Positions 9,222 through 19,895 are shown, counted from the stretch's first letter. The stretch is 53,229 nt of DNA from Zygnema cylindricum (GCA_037447655.1 JBBHKE010001054.1:1-53229), one strand, 5' to 3'. Translations and numbers: made by a program. The notes: generated by a model not told the origin, from the sequence alone.

Positions 9222-9476
9222 GTTTGCTTAAACAGTGTGGACCTTGGTGGTGCAATAAAAAATTGCAACGGAACCACGGTCACTTTGGAAAGGATACACA
9301 CATGTGATATTCTTAGGAACAAGTTTTTCAAAGATGATCCTAAGTCAAAAATAATACCTGCATCCTTTCTCAAATTAAATAAGTTCCCGTGTAGCCCGTC
9401 AGCACTTAAAACTGTTCTTGCAGTGGCCAAAACCAAAAATGCAACTCCAAAAATTTGTACTCCAAAACTGAAATGA
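9222..9476 (+). CDS. Copy A last exon: LysM4-like unit and C-terminus
   Basis: Phase-0 exon of 84 codons plus TGA at 9474-9476. VCLNSVDLGGAIKNC closes the preceding unit; TVTLERIHTCDILRNKFF has the 'TCDxL...FF' core of a degenerate LysM. The tail TPKICTPKLK contains no membrane segment or GPI-type hydrophobic end, so the product is expected to be secreted and soluble. Acceptor CTGCAG. Confidence 0.82.
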   Translation, partial: VCLNSVDLGGAIKNCNGTTVTLERIHTCDILRNKFFKDDPKSKIIPASFLKLNKFPCSPSALKTVLAVAKTKNATPKICTPKLK

Positions 9477-9616
9477 GATTGTGTATCACACGTTTAGATC
9501 AAATGTCCGGAAGCACTTAACACTGTTGGTGCAGTGGCCAGAAAGAGAGGGTGCAACTCTCAAAATTTGTTCTCCAAGAATGAGATGAGATAGTGTGTGA
9601 AACATTCAGATCAAAT
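9401..9616 (+). repeat. Tandem duplication of the end of the last exon (about 104 bp x 2)
   Basis: Unit 9401-9504 covers the last coding codons, stop and early 3' UTR. It recurs diverged at 9512-9616: both start AGCACTTAA and end GATCAAAT. The second copy lies wholly after the stop. Confidence 0.75.
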
Positions 9617-9659
9617 AAGACGGAGAAGGAATTTGCTTTCTTCTATATTCCGTTGAAGG

Positions 9660-10780
9660 TTGTTCTTTAGATGTGCTTTAAATTCTCTGACCTTCAATAC
9701 TCGACTTTCTTCAAAACGAATTTGTCGAACAACGCTTTGAATTTTATAATTATCTACGGGTGCTTTTTATCTTGGGTTACTTGCAGTTTTGTAAGCTTAC
9801 TTTATATTCTTGAAGTATGGATATATAGAATGGTAATGAGACTTCTGAGATTTTTATTATTTTTTTTACATACTTTTTGAATACCTACCTCTTTGCGAAT
9901 TTGGGCTTTCTACTTTAAGCATAAAAATAAAAATTTGAAACAATGATAAGAATTTTAAGACTTGTTTTTTAACTTATTCATAATATTTAAGTCACTTCTG
10001 TTTTTGCAGATTTGCTTACTTTATTCCATTCAAGCATGAATATGTAAAATAATGTCAAGAAATTGAATTCTTGTTTTATTGCTTCTCAAAATTTTCCAAC
10101 AACATGAAGAAAAAAAATTGTTTATGTTATTTGTTTCCCTTAATTCTCGACAAAATGCTAAAGAATTTATTTTTTTCTTTTTATGTTTCTTATGATTTTT
10201 CATACCAATGTCTTCATTTTGCTTCTTGTAATCTTCGAAAAAATTCTATGAAATTTGAAATCGTTTTTTTTTTGCTTTTAAAATTTTTGACAAAATGTCA
10301 ATGAATTTGAAGTATGTTTTAGCTACTTATTATTTTCCATAAAATGTTAAGAAACTTGATTTTTGTTTTAATTCACAACGTTGTTTATCTGGGTCACTTG
10401 CAAATTTTTGAACTTCGGTAAATTTATTCCCTGAATTATGAATCTTTAGAACACTAATGGGAATTTTAAGATTTGCTGTTATTTATTTTGCATACTTTTT
10501 GAGTTTTACTAATTCTTTTCCACAAAATGCTAAGAAATTTGAAGGTTTTTATTATTGAAACTTTCCATTTTCCACAACATGAAAAAGAACTTGGAACTCC
10601 GTTTTGTTTATTTCTTACCCTGTTTCTATTTTTTCTGCAAACGTTTTTTTTTTGTTTTTGGAAATAATTTTATTGTTTCTGAAATTTTCGACAAAACGCT
10701 TAAGAGTTTGAAGTCTGTTTTTATTGTTTCTCGTGTATTCTTTTCGTATTTGATTTTTTTTTCCATTTTTCAATATTTTT
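9660..10780. repeat. Diverged AT-rich tandem repeats
   Basis: No gene is seen. A motif like GACAAAATGCTAAGAATTTGA recurs about eight times (near 10042, 10092, 10150, 10290, 10338, 10520, 10574, 10691) between T-rich spacers, as in an old degenerate minisatellite. Small reading frames here are low-complexity. Confidence 0.55.
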
Positions 10781-10859
10781 GTATTTTCGTATTTAGTGTG
10801 GCATGGAGAAGTTTGGAAGAGAATATTTGAGAGGTTTTGGAACAAAACTGATTCTACTC

Positions 10860-11210
10860 CTCTCTTGCTTACTGTATCCCCCCTCAACTCCACCTCAAAT
10901 TCTCTCCTCTCCCCCTTCAATCACCTCACAAATTCTCTCCTCCTTCCCTCTTAACCCTTACCAATACTCTCTCCTCCTCCAGCCCCCTAAAATTCTCTCC
11001 CTGGCTCCCTCAACCCCACCTCAAATTCTATCTTCCTCCTCTCTCAAATCCCTGTCATTTTCTTTCCTCTCCCCCCCTTCGAACCCTCTTCAAGTTCTTG
11101 ACGCCTCATCCCATAGACCTCCCTCAAATTCCTTCCTCTCCCTCCTCAGACCCCTCTCAACTTCCTCCTTCCCCCCCTTCAAACCCCCTCAATCCACCCT
11201 CAAATTCTAG
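10860..11210 (+). repeat. CT-rich minisatellite
   Basis: Imperfect repeats of CCTCAAATTCTCTCCTCC type, about 20-45 bp each. The Pro/Ser-rich reading frame across it has no other coding sign. Confidence 0.65.
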
Positions 11211-12020
11211 ACGTCGACAAAACTAGCCACAATTTTACAAGTCTACAAATGTATGTTGTCAAACCCCATTCTACCGCCTTTTTGTCACATCGAAGGTTGA
11301 AGTTTTTGTGACTTTGTGATGTCATGCTCACTTGTTGCAACATCGACGTCACTAATTCTAAGCCTTTTTGCCATGGCTTCCTAGTTTTGTTTTTCTGTCT
11401 TTTCTAACTCGATCTGCTAACAAACTATGTTCAGAGGCATTTGAAAGCTCTTTCGTTTCATATCAGTATTGACATATTTCATTCCAAAAAGAGGGAGAGA
11501 GGAGCGGTAGAGTGAGAGGGAGGGGGAGAGACGACGACGACGTTGTAGGGGACAAATGAATGAAAATGGAGGTTCGAGGCCCCTACAATTTCTTTGCGTA
11601 CATGCTCGTCATTTTTTACATACATGCGTGTGAGAAGCAAAAAATAAAATAATGCGTACTCTCCCTCGTGCAATTTTTTTGAAAAAAGTGTGACCCATGC
11701 GACGACGTTTCCATTGATTGATTATATGTTGTTTCAACCGAAAATCACCTCGCGAGTCGATTTCAGGTGGAATTCGGAGATTGGAATGACGTGGCAGTGG
11801 GTAGTAAAAAGCAAGACGACAAACTGTAGTACATTCTAAGGTTAAAGATAACGCAATTCGTGTTATGGTTTCTATAATTTTTTTGTACGGTTGAAGATTT
11901 GAGTCCACCTTGTCCGAAGGCATATGGCTCGTGAGACGTGTGAAATTAAATTTGAGTGATAATCCATCGTGACACGTCTTTTTGTCATCCACGTGGTGCG
12001 GTTGAGAACGTTCTTAGAGG
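11211..12020. other. Intergenic, nothing recognised
   Basis: No coding exon, RNA gene or clear repeat was recognised in this stretch on either strand. Confidence 0.5.
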
Positions 12021-12440
12021 GAACCTCCATCACGCGAAAAGTGAGGTTGTTTACTAGAAAAAGTGCATTTTCGTAGAAAGTCGTAGTTTTTTTTTTTTTT
12101 TTTTTTTCTGAAAAACATGTTTATTGGAGAAAACTTTGGGCGAAAACGTCGACCGTCACATTATGTGTTTTCGAAGGAAACACAGGAAACGCTCATTCTA
12201 TCTAGTGTCTAGCAAGTGTCATGTACTATTTTCAAGGAGGAGGCTAGCCTCACACTAGACGTGTAAAATATGTACATTTGGAATTAAAAGATATGATCCA
12301 CGGTGGACGAGCCATGAGAGCTAACAATTGCCAAAGGCCATGAGCCTTCGTACAAGTGGATTCAAATACACGGAAACTGACAATTAAATCTTTGTCGGAG
12401 TACATCCTTCGACGCTATTTTCGACATCAATTGACCTTCG
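12021..12440 (+). repeat. Dispersed repeat family C, copy 1
   Basis: Shares order and sequence with 31484-31960: AACCTCCATC at the start, a GCGAAAAG(T/C)GAGGTTGTTTAC block, a T-run, a GTTTTCGAAG block, CGCTCATTCTAT, ACGTGTAAAA. A shorter relative of its last part lies at 33120-33265. Class unknown; no coding frame. Confidence 0.65.
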
Positions 12441-12449
12441 TTTGCGTTA

Positions 12450-14595
12450 AAAAATAAAGGAGGGGGGGAGAGAGGGAGGTGGAGGGGGATGGAGTGTGGT
12501 GGAGGGAGGGAGGGGGGGACAGAGGGACGGAGAGAGGGAGGGAAGGAAGGAGGGAGGGAGGGGGCAGAGGGAGGGAGGAGGGAGGGAGGGAGGGGAGGGA
12601 TTAATGGTAAGTGTGGAGGGGAGGAAAGGAGGGTGGGGAGGAAGGGAGGTAAGAGAGGGAGAGAGGGGAGGTAAGAGAGGGAGAGGGGAGGGAGAGTGGG
12701 AGAGAGGGAAGGGAGGGAGGGAAGGGGAGCAGGTGGAGGGAGGGAGGGAAGGCGGAAGGGAGGGAGGCAGAGAGGAAGGGGAGAAGGAATAATGGAAGGA
12801 AGGAGGGGGTGGACGGAGGGAGAGAGGGAAGGAGGGATGGAGGAACGGATGGAGGGGGGGAGGGATAGGAGGGGGAGAGTGAGGAAAGAAGGTAGGAAGG
12901 GAGGGGGAGGGAGAGAGGGAGGGTGGGAGTCAGGGAGGGGGGTAGAAAGGAGGGAGGGAGATAGGAATACAACGAGGGAGAGGGAGGGAGGGAAGGAGGG
13001 AGGGAGGGAAGAGAGAGGGAGAGTGAGAGAGAGGGAGGTAAGGAGGGAGGAAGGTGGTGCTAGGGAAGACGAGAAAGAGATAGAGAGGGGAGCTACGATG
13101 GGAGGGGGATGGGGAGGTAGGGGGAGGAAAAGGGGAGAAGGGAGTGAGAGAAAAGGGGGGAGGGGGGTAAAGAGGGAAGGGGGGAGGGGGGATGGAGGGT
13201 GGGAGGGATGGACGGATGGAGGGAGGGAGGGACGGAGGGAGAGAGGGAGTGAGAGACGAAGGGAGAGAGGGACAGGAGAAGGAAGAGGGGGAGGAAGAGG
13301 GAGGTGGGAAGTAGGAAGAGAGGAAAGGAAGAAGAGGAGGGAGGGGGAGGGGGATGGAGTGTGGGTGAGGGAGGGAGGGAGGGAGGGAGGGAGGGATAGA
13401 GGAACGGAGAGAATGAGGGAAGGAAGGCGGGAGGGAGGGTGAGAAAGAGGGAATGAAGGAGGGAAGGAGCGGGAGGGATGGAGGGAGGTTGGCAAGGAGG
13501 GAGGGAGGAGGGAGGGAGGGAGAGGAGGGAAGAGTGGTAAGTGAGGAGGGGAGGGAAGGAGGGTGGGGAGTGAGGGAGTTAAGGGAGGGAGATAAAAAAG
13601 AAAGGAGGGAGGGAGGGAGGAAGGGAGGGAAAGAGGAAGGAGGGAGGTGAGGGAGAGAGGGAAAGATAGGAGTAGGAGGGAAGGATGGAAGGCGGAAGGG
13701 AGGAAGGCAGAGAGGAACGGGAGAAGGAAAAATGGGAGGGAGGGAGGGAGGAAGGAGGGAGTGGACAGAAGGAGGGAGAGAGGAACGGAGGGAGGGAGGG
13801 ACGGACAGGAGGGAGAGAGGGAGGAAAGGATGGAGGGAGGGAAGGAGGGAGGGAGGGAGGGAGGGTGGGAGAGAGGGGGAGAGAGAGGGTGAGAGAGGGA
13901 GGGAGGGAGGAAGGTGGTGCGGGGGAAGACGAGGAAGAGAGGGGAAGGAGAAGGAAGAGGGAGAGGGAGAGGGGGAGGGAGGGGGGAAGGAAGAGAGAGG
14001 GCAGGAAGGGTGGGGGTGGAAAAGAAACGAAGGGAGGGAGAGGAAGAGCGGGGAAGGGAAGGAGGGAGTTAGGGAGGGGGAGACGGAGGGAGGGAGGGGG
14101 AGTAAGAGTGGGAAGGAGAAAGCGGTGGAGGAAAGGCGGGAGGGATTGAAGGAGGAGGGAATGGACCAGAGGAGGGAGGACGGGAGGGGAGGAGATGGCG
14201 GGATGAGTGGAAGAGAGGGAGATAGAGAGGAGGTAAGGAGGGAGGGAGGACATGAGAGAGGGAAGGGAGGGAAGGTGGGAGGGAGAGAGGGACAGGAGAA
14301 GGAAAAGGGGGAGGAAGAGGTGGGAAGGACGGAAGGAGGTTGGAAAGAGAGAGAGGGAAGGAAGAAAAAGAGGTGGGAGGGGAGGTGGGTGGAGTGTGGA
14401 GGGAGGGAGGGACGGAGGGACGGAGAGAGGAAGGGAAGGAAGGTGGGAGGGTGAGGGAGAACAAGGAAAAGGAGTGAGGTAGCGGGAGGGATGCAGGGAG
14501 GTAGGCAAGGATGGAGGGAGGGAGGTGGAGGAAGAGGGAAGTAGGATGGGAGGGAAAGAGTGTCGGGAGGGAGGTAGGTGAGGGAGTTGTGTTAG
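12450..14595 (+). repeat. 2.1-kb purine tract, (GGGA)n/(GGGAGGAA)n
   Basis: Almost pure G/A on the + strand, mostly GGGA and GGAA units. The 340- and 377-residue Pro/Ser-rich frames on the minus strand and the Gly/Arg/Glu-rich frames on the plus strand are by-products of composition. Such tracts can form G-quadruplex or triplex structures. Confidence 0.95.
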
Positions 14596-15239
14596 ATCCA
14601 ACCAAGATCTTTTACACGCATAGTTTTTTGTTTTTTTTTTTTTTTTTTTTTAATTATTATTATTTTTCTAGCATTATTTATATTATTTCTTTTTTCTTTG
14701 AAAATTTTGTTGTATTTCGAGTTTTTATTATTTTTTTTAAATCGGAATTCTTATTTTTTAAAGCTTGGTATCATACCAAATTAAGATTTTGCGTAATTTT
14801 TAAGTTTGAGCTTGAAAATTTGTGTAAGAGAGTCGAAAATAGGATGAGGATTCTTTTTGTTGTGATTTGTTTGTTTCTATGTTTTATATTACAAATGGAT
14901 TTCTGTTTTTTTTGCTTATCAATATGTGTTTTTTACTAATTGATTTTCCATGTGATAATTGTGTATTAATTTAAGTGTAGATAATACAAACTTTACTTTT
15001 TTTGCAAGATTCATAACATAGTATGGTAGTCAAAAGAAACCGTCCAAAAATTTAGCGAAGAATTAAGATTTGCGAGATAATAAACATTAATATTTACATG
15101 CAAAACTAGGACAAAAAACTCGCGAGGGAGATGAATCACGAGGAAAAAAACAATTAGTCAAAAGAGATTGGAAAAAGACAAAAAATTGCGAAATTAAGAG
15201 GTCTACGAACTGTTTTTTTTGCAAAGGGAAATGTACGAC
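14596..15239. other. AT-rich intergenic, no gene seen
   Basis: Contains a T-run at about 14630-14650 and AT-rich DNA; no exon or element boundary recognised. Confidence 0.5.
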
Positions 15240-15425
15240 TACACCGCTCATCGTTATTAGTGTTGATAAGTCGCTAGTATTTATAGCCAAAAATCACAAA
15301 ACTGAGTTAACAACATTATTTGAAGACGTGGACTACAACCTGCCACGTCTCCTTGAATTAAATATTATTACTAATTATACCTTTGCATTAACACTAGCAA
15401 ACATTTAACGCTAATAACAATGAGG
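15240..15425. mobile_element. Family A inverted-repeat element (diverged)
   Basis: Left end TACACCGCTCATCGTTATTA; a decayed right end ACGCTAATAACAATGAGG. Placed in family A by the left terminus. Confidence 0.5.
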
Positions 15426-15429
15426 GCTT

Positions 15430-15634
15430 TTGTACTTATTGGGGTACAGGCGAGTACGGGTTGTCGCGGGAAATAGAGTTTCGGTTAACTTTTTTTTTGG
15501 TAAACGCGAATCGGGTAACGGGTATTAATTTAGGAGGGTGACATAACCTGGTCGGGTGTCGGGTGTTCAGATTTTGAATAAAAACAAATTGTTTGTTTCT
15601 GGTATCTAAAATTTGACTTTTGCGACCTCTGCCC
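15430..15634 (+). mobile_element. Family B element, right-end fragment
   Basis: Matches the right halves of the family B copies (GGGTACAG.., GAGTTTCGGTTAA, GGTGTTCAGATTTTGAA, ending TTTGCGACCTCTG). It abuts an inverted copy, so 15430-15790 reads as a large imperfect palindrome. Confidence 0.6.
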
Positions 15635-15854
15635 AAGATCCGGCCGCTTTATGTCACGCTCCTAAATTGTTACCCGTTACCAGATACGCATTTACTAGAA
15701 AAAAAGTTAACCGACACTCAATTTCTCCCGACTACCCGTACCCGCCCGTACCCAAATAAGTAAAAAATTAGTGGTACATCTCTATTATACCTTCCAGTAT
15801 ACCAGAGCAAAGTACAATAATGTTGGATAGACTGGAGACTACTCTACTGTACAG

Positions 15855-16396
15855 TACACCTCGCATCGTTATTAGTGTCAAAGTCACTAATTTGGGTTCT
15901 TAAAATTTTGATTTTTTTCCTCAAATAGGATACATGATTTTAATTTTTCCTTGAAGTTAATTGAGGTACCGTACAAAATAGCGTAAAGAGCTAAAGTTCA
16001 ACAAGATCTAAATAGCGTGGTGTACGGTCGATGTCAGGCCGTACATCAATGTACTTTTTCAAGTGAAAACTTTACAAAAAATGAATTAAATCGGACGCGT
16101 ACGCATAGGAACGTGCTCTAAAAAAACGGGATTGGTCTGACACGTAAATTAGTCTGACATGTACGGATATATAAATTTCACTACGGTGTACGATTTTTTA
16201 TATTTTGTACAGATACATATAATAATGTATATAATCGTACAGAAAATTTTCCATTTTTGCTGTTCCAAATTAGCGTTAACACTGAAATTAGAATAAACCT
16301 TTTTTTTTTCATTTTCAAATTCTTAATTAACGTCAATGACGGTATATTTACTTACACACTATTTAAACTTTGACACTAATAACGATGCGCGGTGTA
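15855..16396. mobile_element. Family A element, 542 bp, nested in family B
   Basis: Terminal inverted repeats TACACCTCGCATCGTTATTA and its complement ending GATGCGCGGTGTA. It shares internal sequence with the 537-bp element at 29958. No coding frame; non-autonomous. Confidence 0.8.
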
Positions 16397-16456
16397 CTGT
16401 AGTGGAACGTACCTACGAAACCTTCAATTTTTTTCATTTTTTGCTTACCCGACTAT

Positions 16457-16459
16457 ACC

Positions 16460-16493
<34 letters not shown>

Positions 16494-16500
16494 TTATTTT
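16457..16500. repeat. (TA)n microsatellite
   Basis: Alternating TA for about 30 bases followed by a TTTATA variant, inside the inverted family B copy. Confidence 0.9.
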
Positions 16501-16867
16501 GTATCACCCGGCCTAATCCGGCCGGCCCGCAAAATTTGACACTGAATCCGTTCCGGATCCGAAGCAGGCGGTCAGTCGGGTACCGGTTGGGTACGGCTTC
16601 GGGTACCCGATTGCTACCTCTGACCACGCTCCACTACGGACAGGCTTTTTAGGACACATTGAATCGCTACTAGTGTTAATGCTTTTTTTGCCACTTAAAA
16701 CATCTTTTCTCCGTACACATTTGTTGGATATTATATCTGGCGGTTGCGATTGAAAGGAAAGATTCTTAGCTTCCGATTGGCGGTCTCAAACTGAAATCGA
16801 ACAAGTGTGTACTGAGAAAATATATTTTCAGTGGCGAAAAATTATTAACACTAATAGCGATACACGG

Positions 16868-17088
16868 TACACCGTGAATCGTTATTGGCGTAATGGACGT
16901 TATTTAAGGTACATTTTTTTTTTTCAAATTCTCAAATAGAATTATCCATACTATTTAAAAAAAACCCTAATTCCTAATTAGAATAAACGATTTCGTTGAA
17001 AATTTCCAAATTCTCAATTAGCGTAAATAACGGTAATTGTTCCTATACGCTTAAAGAAACCTGTACGCCAATAACGATTCAAGGTGTA
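16868..17088. mobile_element. Family A element, 221 bp
   Basis: Left end TACACCGTGAATCGTTATTG, right end CCAATAACGATTCAAGGTGTA minus its first base. Both ends carry the variant GGCGT/ACGCC, so the termini match each other. Confidence 0.8.
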
Positions 17089-17096
17089 GCGTTGTG

Positions 17097-17575
17097 TATG
17101 GGGCAGAGGTTGCAAACGGTTGCCCGAATACCGACCATTTCCCGACTGCCCGCGTCGGATCCAGAACGGATTTGGGTGCCAAATTTTGGGGGCCGGGCAG
17201 ATTCAGACAGGTGATTCACAAAAAAAAAAAAAATAGGGTACGGTCGGGTAAGCAAAAAACGAAAAAAAATGAAGGTTATGTACTGTCCATGCTATCCACC
17301 ATTGTACTTTTGGTATCGTTGAAGGTATGAGACTATGAGGGAGATGTACCATCAATTTTGTACTTATTTGCGTACGGGCGGATGTGGGCAGTCGCGGGAA
17401 ATCGAGTTTCTGTTAAACTTTTATTTCGTAAAAGCGTATCGGGTAACGTGTAACAATTTAGGAGCGTGACATACCCCGGTCAGGTATTGGGTGTTCAGAT
17501 TTTGAAAAAAACAAATTTGTTGGTTTCAGGTATATAAAATTTTGACTTTTGCAACCTCTGGCAGAGGTCGCAAAC
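17097..17575 (+). mobile_element. Family B element, about 475 bp
   Basis: Left end GGCAGAGGTTGCAAACGG and right end TTTTGCAACCTCTGGC are inverted repeats of each other. The interior holds the GGATCC(A/G)GAACGGATT and TCAGATTTTGAA blocks common to the family. Confidence 0.7.
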
Positions 17576-18366
17576 GGTCAACCGAAACCGTGACCGACCG
17601 TTAACCGACCGCCCGCGCCGGATCCGGAACGGATTCGGTTGCCAAATTTTGGGGGTAGGGCGGTTACGGTCGGTTGACTCACCAGGAAAAAAAGAACGGT
17701 CAGTTACGGTCGGTCAAACAAAAAACCAAAAAAAATGAAAATTTTGTACTTTTTTTTCCAACATTATTGTTCTTTGTACTTTTGGTATCGTGGAAGTACG
17801 TGGCATCATGATTAGCGTCGCAAATCTGACACGGTACTGTAGTAAGCTATTTATTTCGCAAATCAAAGGGAACGCGACAATATCTGACACGGTAGTACAC
17901 TATTCATTTCGAAAATCTTAGAGAACGCGACAAAGCGTCTCAAATCTGACACGGTAGTAAAATATTCATTTCGCAAATCTTAGGCAACGCGACAAAGTGT
18001 CGCAAATCTGACACAGCAGTACACTATTCATTTCGCAAATCTTAGGGAACGCGACAAAGCGTCGCAAATCTGAACACGGTAGTAACACTATTCATTTCGC
18101 AAATCTTAGGTAACGCGACAAATCGTAATTATTGGCTTATTCCGTCGTACATTGATTAATTTTGTACTTTTTCGGTTACGGGCGGGCACGGTTAGTCGCT
18201 AAAAGTCAAGATTCGGTTAATTTTTTTTTCGTAAATGACGGTCGGTTAACGGTTAACAATTTTGGAGCGTGACAAAACTCGGTCGGGCGTCGGTTACTCA
18301 GATTTTGAAAAAATAAAAACGGTTGGTTTCGGGTATGAAATTTTTTGACTTTTGCGACCTCTGACC
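17567..18366 (+). mobile_element. Family B element with internal minisatellite
   Basis: Ends GCAGAGGTCGCAAACGG and TTTTGCGACCTCTG. Differs from the short form by an internal array at about 17815-18122. Confidence 0.7.
17815..18122 (+). repeat. Minisatellite, about 62-bp unit, about 5 copies
   Basis: Unit GTCGCAAATCTGACACGG, then TTCATTTCGCAAATCTTAGG and GAACGCGACAAAGC. Not a CRISPR: the whole unit repeats, with no unique spacers. Confidence 0.85.
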
Positions 18367-18551
18367 TCTGGTAGGGGGTAAAAAATTATCGCTATAAATT
18401 CGAAATTCGATATATAGAAAATATCGAGTGGTCAAAGGCCTCGATATATCGGACCGGGACCAGCAAATTATATCGCTATGCATTTTAAAATATGTAATAC
18501 TATTTGAATTTAGTATTTCATAATATTATATTTTATTGACACGTGAAATAG
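18242..18551 (+). repeat. 310-bp direct duplication, copy 1
   Basis: Appears identical to 19775-20084 over the right end of family B plus about 185 bp of following AT-rich, TATCG-containing DNA. Identity here contrasts with visible divergence further left, which points to recent duplication or gene conversion. Confidence 0.85.
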
Positions 18552-18860
18552 TTATGAGTAGGCAGACCGAGACTTAGTAGTATTTAGGTACCTCTCTCTC
18601 TAAGAGAGCTTGTAACTATAAAGGTCATCTTTGACCAGCCATAACTTACTGCTCAGGGGAGCAAATTCAGTGATTCTTTTTGCGTTTGACTCAGGGGAGT
18701 CTGGTCCTCACAAGGGTGAGAATGGTCAGAATATTTGTGTGCCTGGGCGGCGCTTATTCAGCGGGAAAGTAGAAGGGGAGAATATTATCTTAGAGGCCTT
18801 ACATAGGCTGCTCATTCTGTGGGTCAATGGAGACTATAGAATTTCAGTTCCTATGTGCGA
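18552..18860 (+). ncRNA. Candidate structured RNA or structured repeat, copy 1
   Basis: Serial short hairpins: CTCTCT..AGAGAG, GGTCA..TGACC, TGCTC..GAGCA, GACTC..GAGTC, CTCAC..GTGAG. The related segment at 26050-26380 keeps the same hairpins with several compensatory base changes. I do not recognise the RNA family; it could be a transposon end. No long reading frame is shared. Confidence 0.4.
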
Positions 18861-18889
18861 GGAAAAAATCGTTACTTTGGGTCTTCGTT

Positions 18890-19000
18890 GTAGACGTGTC
18901 CAACCGTTGTAGACGTCAACAAACTGCGGAGAGTTGTAGTCTTGTAGACTTGCGGACAGTTATAGTCTTGTAGACTTGTAGACGCCAACACGTGGACAAA
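18890..19000 (+). repeat. Short tandem repeats with a TTGTAGAC core
   Basis: GTCTTGTAGACTTG occurs twice, flanked by GTAGACGTC/GTAGACGCC variants. No gene. Confidence 0.6.
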
Positions 19001-19149
19001 ATACGCAACCGCAGACGACTACAAATGTCTATGTCAAAGTGACATCGAGTGTAGCTTTCTCTCATTACCTTAATCCAAGGTCAAGTGCATCTTGTCTAGC
19101 TACCCATTGCCCTTTTTCACGCTTTTCTATTATATGCAATTACTGTTAT

Positions 19150-19895
19150 GCAGAGGTTGCAAACGGTCAACCGAAACCGTGACCGACCGTTAACCGACCG
19201 CGCGCGCCGGATCCGGAACGGTTTCGGTTGCCAAATTTTGGGGGTCGGGTGTTTACGGTCGGTTGACTCACCAGGAAAAAAAATACGGTAAGTTACGGTC
19301 GTTCAAACAAAAAACCAAAAAAAATGAAAATTTTGTATTTTTTTTTCCAACATTATTGTTCGTTGTACTTTTGGTATCGTGGAAGTACGTGGCATCATGA
19401 TTAGAGTCGCAAATCTGACATGGTACTGTAGTAAGCAATTTATTTCGCAAATCAATGAGAACGCGACAAAGCTTCGCAAATCTGACACGGTAGTCAATAT
19501 TCATTTCGCAAATCTTAGGCAACGCGACAAAGCGTCGCAAATCTGACACAGTGTACACTATTCATTTCGTAAATCTTAGGGAACGCGACAAAGCGTCGCA
19601 AATCTGACACGGAAGTAGCACTATTCTTTTCGCAAATCTTAGGGAACGCGACAAATCTTAATTATTGGCTTATTCTGTCGTACATTGATTTATTTTATAT
19701 TTTTTCTGTTACGGGCGGGCACGGTTAGTGGCGAAAAATCAAGAGTCGATTAATTTTTTTTTTGTAAATGATTGTCGGTTAACGGTTAACAATTTTGGAG
19801 CGTGACAAAACTCGGTCGGGCGTCGGTTACTCAGATTTTGAAAAAATAAAAACGGTTGGTTTCGGGTATGAAATTTTTTGACTTTTGCGACCTCT
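19150..19895 (+). mobile_element. Family B element with internal minisatellite, second copy
   Basis: Left end GCAGAGGTTGCAAACGG, right end TTTTGCGACCTCTG, internal 62-bp units at about 19400-19655. Close relative of 17567-18366. Confidence 0.7.
19400..19655 (+). repeat. Minisatellite, about 62-bp unit, about 4 copies
   Basis: Same unit as at 17815-18122 with one unit fewer, as expected from unequal exchange after the element was duplicated. Confidence 0.8.

Larger units (their letters stand above)
537..9476 (+). pseudogene. Copy A: LRR-EGF-papain-like-EGF-EGF-LysM gene, 5' end outside window, disrupted
   Basis: This is the 3' part of a multi-exon secreted LRR/EGF/papain-C1A/LysM gene. Visible exons: 537-608, 1355-1426, 2172-2521, 2692-2919, 3359-3585, 3778-3921, 4227-4446, 4891-5070, 5317-5460, 5749-5778 plus 6522-6607 (split), 6972-7061, 7269-7397, 8694-8891, 9222-9476. 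Each matches an exon of copy B in phase; most have the same length, and the one at 2172 is 6 nt longer. Two defects are visible. The papain domain has Gln in place of the catalytic His (codon 4269-4271) and Lys in place of the catalytic Asn (4329-4331), while Cys and the oxyanion Gln remain. A 738-bp solo LTR splits the first LysM exon and brings an in-frame stop at 5958-5960. All other exons are open with usable GT..AG ends, so it could still be expressed as a truncated pseudoprotease. 'Pseudogene' is inference; copy A could be neofunctionalised. Confidence 0.8.
15640..16625 (-). mobile_element. Family B element, inverted, split by a nested family A element
   Basis: Reading leftward from 16625 gives the family B left end (AGAGGTAGCAA.., GGATCCGGAACGGATTC, GCAAAATTTG). 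The sequence up to about 15850 is its right part. Comparison with 17270-17350 shows the two halves were continuous before the element at 15855-16396 entered. Confidence 0.65.

Noticed and set aside
12362-14605. Long open frames (up to 377 codons) on both strands, Pro/Ser-rich or Gly/Arg/Glu-rich
   Set aside because: They are produced by the GGGA purine tract, which rarely forms stop codons. There is no domain, codon structure or splice context.
18552-18860. Identification of the hairpin segment as U1, U2, U4, U5, U6, U3 or SRP RNA
   Set aside because: None of the conserved core sequences of these RNAs that I know is present.
17815-19655. Regular repeats considered as a CRISPR array
   Set aside because: Whole 62-bp units repeat without unique spacers, inside a eukaryotic-type element; a minisatellite.
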